The notes under the pieces: model-generated | Databases searched by the model: none | What the model saw: the letters and a program-made list of their open reading frames with translations, nothing else | Told to the model about the DNA's origin: nothing | DNA from: Maritimibacter sp. | Lineage (GTDB): Bacteria > Pseudomonadota > Alphaproteobacteria > Rhodobacterales > Rhodobacteraceae | Assembly: GCA_003520545.1 (NCBI GenBank) | Contig: DOUP01000139.1 | Coordinates: 1-15,290 of the forward strand | Reading direction: 5' to 3' | Length of the DNA: 15,290 nt | In this document: in pieces, positions 14,147-15,290 of the stretch | Position numbering within the stretch: the first letter of the stretch is position 1 | Layout of the letters: every line of letters begins with the position of its first letter | Position numbers and translations under genes: made by a program

Positions 14147-15290
14147 ATGACGACGATCCCCGACATCCCCGAAGCCAGCGAACGCGCGCTGTCCTATCCC
14201 CAGTTTCGCCGATTTTACGTCGGCGCGGTGTCGGGCACCAACGGTGGCTGGGTGAGCCGCATCCTCATGTCGTGGCTCGCTTGGGACCTGACCCATTCAC
14301 CGACCTTCGTCGGCGTCATCGCCGCGACCACGCTGCTCCCCGTTGCCATTTTCGGCCCTTTCTTCGGCGCGATTATTGACCGGATGTCCACGCGCGTGGC
14401 CTTCCAACGGGTCGCGCTCGCCATGATGGTCGCACCCGCCCTTCTGGCGCTCCTGATGGTCGCGGGGCTCCTGACCGCCCCGACGTTGTTCCTCGTCTCG
14501 CTCACCTTCGGCACCGTCATGTCGGCCTATCACCCGGTACGTCAGTCGCTGGGTCCAAGGTTGGTGGAGCGGCCCGCGATCGGGTCGGTCGTGGCTCTCG
14601 CAGCGCTCAACTTCAACATCGGGCGGCTTTTGGCACCTGCCGTCGGCGGCGCGTTGATCGCAAGCTACGGCACCCTGCCTGCCGCCCTGCTCGCGCTGGC
14701 CATGACGATCCCGAACGCCGTCATTGCGCCCACGCTCGAACCGCGTGAAGGCGACCACAGTAAGCACGGCGCGATGATCGACGACCTGCGCGAAGGCTTC
14801 CGCGTGGTCTGGCAACGCTGGCCGATCCGGCGCTCGATCCTGCTCGCCGTCGCTTCTCTCGGGTTGATCCGGGGGTTTCCGGAGATTCTCTCGGTCATCG
14901 CGGACGGCGTATTCGAGCGAGGTGCCGCAGGGCTTGGCCTCCTGACCTCCTCGGTCGGGGGCGGCGCGTTGATCGCGGCCATTTTCCAAGTCGTGGCGGG
15001 CACCCGGCTCCTGCGCCACCGGGTGCTGCGCTTTGCGATGATCTGGGTCGGGTTCGCGGGCATTCTCGGCGTGGCCTTTGCGCCGAGCTTCCTCTGGGCT
15101 CTGGGTCCCGCCGCCGCCATCGGGTTCTCGTCGACCTACGTCGGCGTGTCGCTTCAGATCGGGGTGCAGGCCCGGTTGGAGGATGAATTGCGTGGGCGGG
15201 TCATGTCGATCTGGATGCTGGCCAATACCGGTTCCACGTCGCTCTTCGCCTTCCTGGTCTCGGCGCTGACGGAGTGGCGGTCGATCACTT
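14147..15290 (+). CDS. Major facilitator superfamily permease (partial, 3' end outside window)
   Basis: The frame is open from ATG 14147 to the window edge, 381 codons without stop; it ends in ...TEWRSIT. Several hydrophobic helices can be seen in two groups, with the central polar loop around residues 200-225 (EPREGDHSKHGAMIDDLREG). The segment DRMSTR between helices 2 and 3 and the helix RLLAPAVGGALIASYG fit the EntS/MFS_3 type of MFS exporters. Near the edge LRGRVMSIW is a typical family motif before a late helix. A short AAGG lies 5 bases before the ATG. Substrate unknown; it is separated from hypE by the hairpin array and there is no sign that it belongs to the hydrogenase system. The N-terminal 15 residues are polar. 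Confidence 0.88.
   Translation, partial: MTTIPDIPEASERALSYPQFRRFYVGAVSGTNGGWVSRILMSWLAWDLTHSPTFVGVIAATTLLPVAIFGPFFGAIIDRMSTRVAFQRVALAMMVAPALLALLMVAGLLTAPTLFLVSLTFGTVMSAYHPVRQSLGPRLVERPAIGSVVALAALNFNIGRLLAPAVGGALIASYGTLPAALLALAMTIPNAVIAPTLEPREGDHSKHGAMIDDLREGFRVVWQRWPIRRSILLAVASLGLIRGFPEILSVIADGVFERGAAGLGLLTSSVGGGALIAAIFQVVAGTRLLRHRVLRFAMIWVGFAGILGVAFAPSFLWALGPAAAIGFSSTYVGVSLQIGVQARLEDELRGRVMSIWMLANTGSTSLFAFLVSALTEWRSIT

Overview
The window is a chromosomal [NiFe] uptake-hydrogenase (hup/hyp) locus from a GC-rich alphaproteobacterium, most likely a member of the Rhodobacterales. The evidence is the gene order hupS-hupL-hupC ... hupD-F-G-H-J-K-hypA-hypB-hupR-hypC-hypD-hypE. As I recall, this is the Rhodobacter capsulatus arrangement, with hupR between hypB and hypC and a rubredoxin domain fused to HupJ. 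Identifications rest on motifs read from the translations; no database search was possible.

Layout. Positions 1-2947 (+) hold the structural operon: the C-terminal end of the small subunit HupS, the complete large subunit HupL, a 62-residue membrane peptide with an Ala-His-Pro-Gly-His motif, and the cytochrome b subunit HupC. A strong intrinsic terminator follows at 2972-2997. Positions 3051-4594 carry two leftward genes that do not belong to the usual hydrogenase set: an alpha/beta-hydrolase-fold protein with glycine where the nucleophile is expected, and a secreted SH3-domain/DUF1236-like protein. Each has its own signals, including a strong terminator between the two genes and a GGAAC-N16-CGTTT (EcfG-type) promoter candidate upstream of the SH3 gene. 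A 332-bp gap (4595-4926) precedes the second rightward operon, 4927-13975, in which eleven of the twelve genes overlap or abut their neighbours within one base and hupG-hupH are 10 bp apart. After hypE come four closely packed perfect inverted repeats (13979-14084), then an unrelated MFS permease gene cut off by the window end.

How the genes work together. HupSL oxidises periplasmic H2 and HupC passes the electrons to quinone. HypC, HypD and HypE (with HypF, which is not in the window) build the Fe(CN)2CO centre. HypA and HypB insert nickel, and HupD then removes the last 15 residues of HupL after His581. HupF, HupG, HupH, HupJ and HupK are the accessory set known in aerobic and microaerobic uptake hydrogenases, for protecting the large-subunit precursor and maturing the small subunit. 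HupR is the response regulator of the system; its partner kinase and sensor genes (hupT, hupUV) are not in the window.

The core system is well known. The parts worth a second look are the small peptide inside the structural operon, the two-gene block that splits the cluster, the missing nucleophile of the hydrolase, the stress-type promoter candidate and the hairpin array behind hypE.
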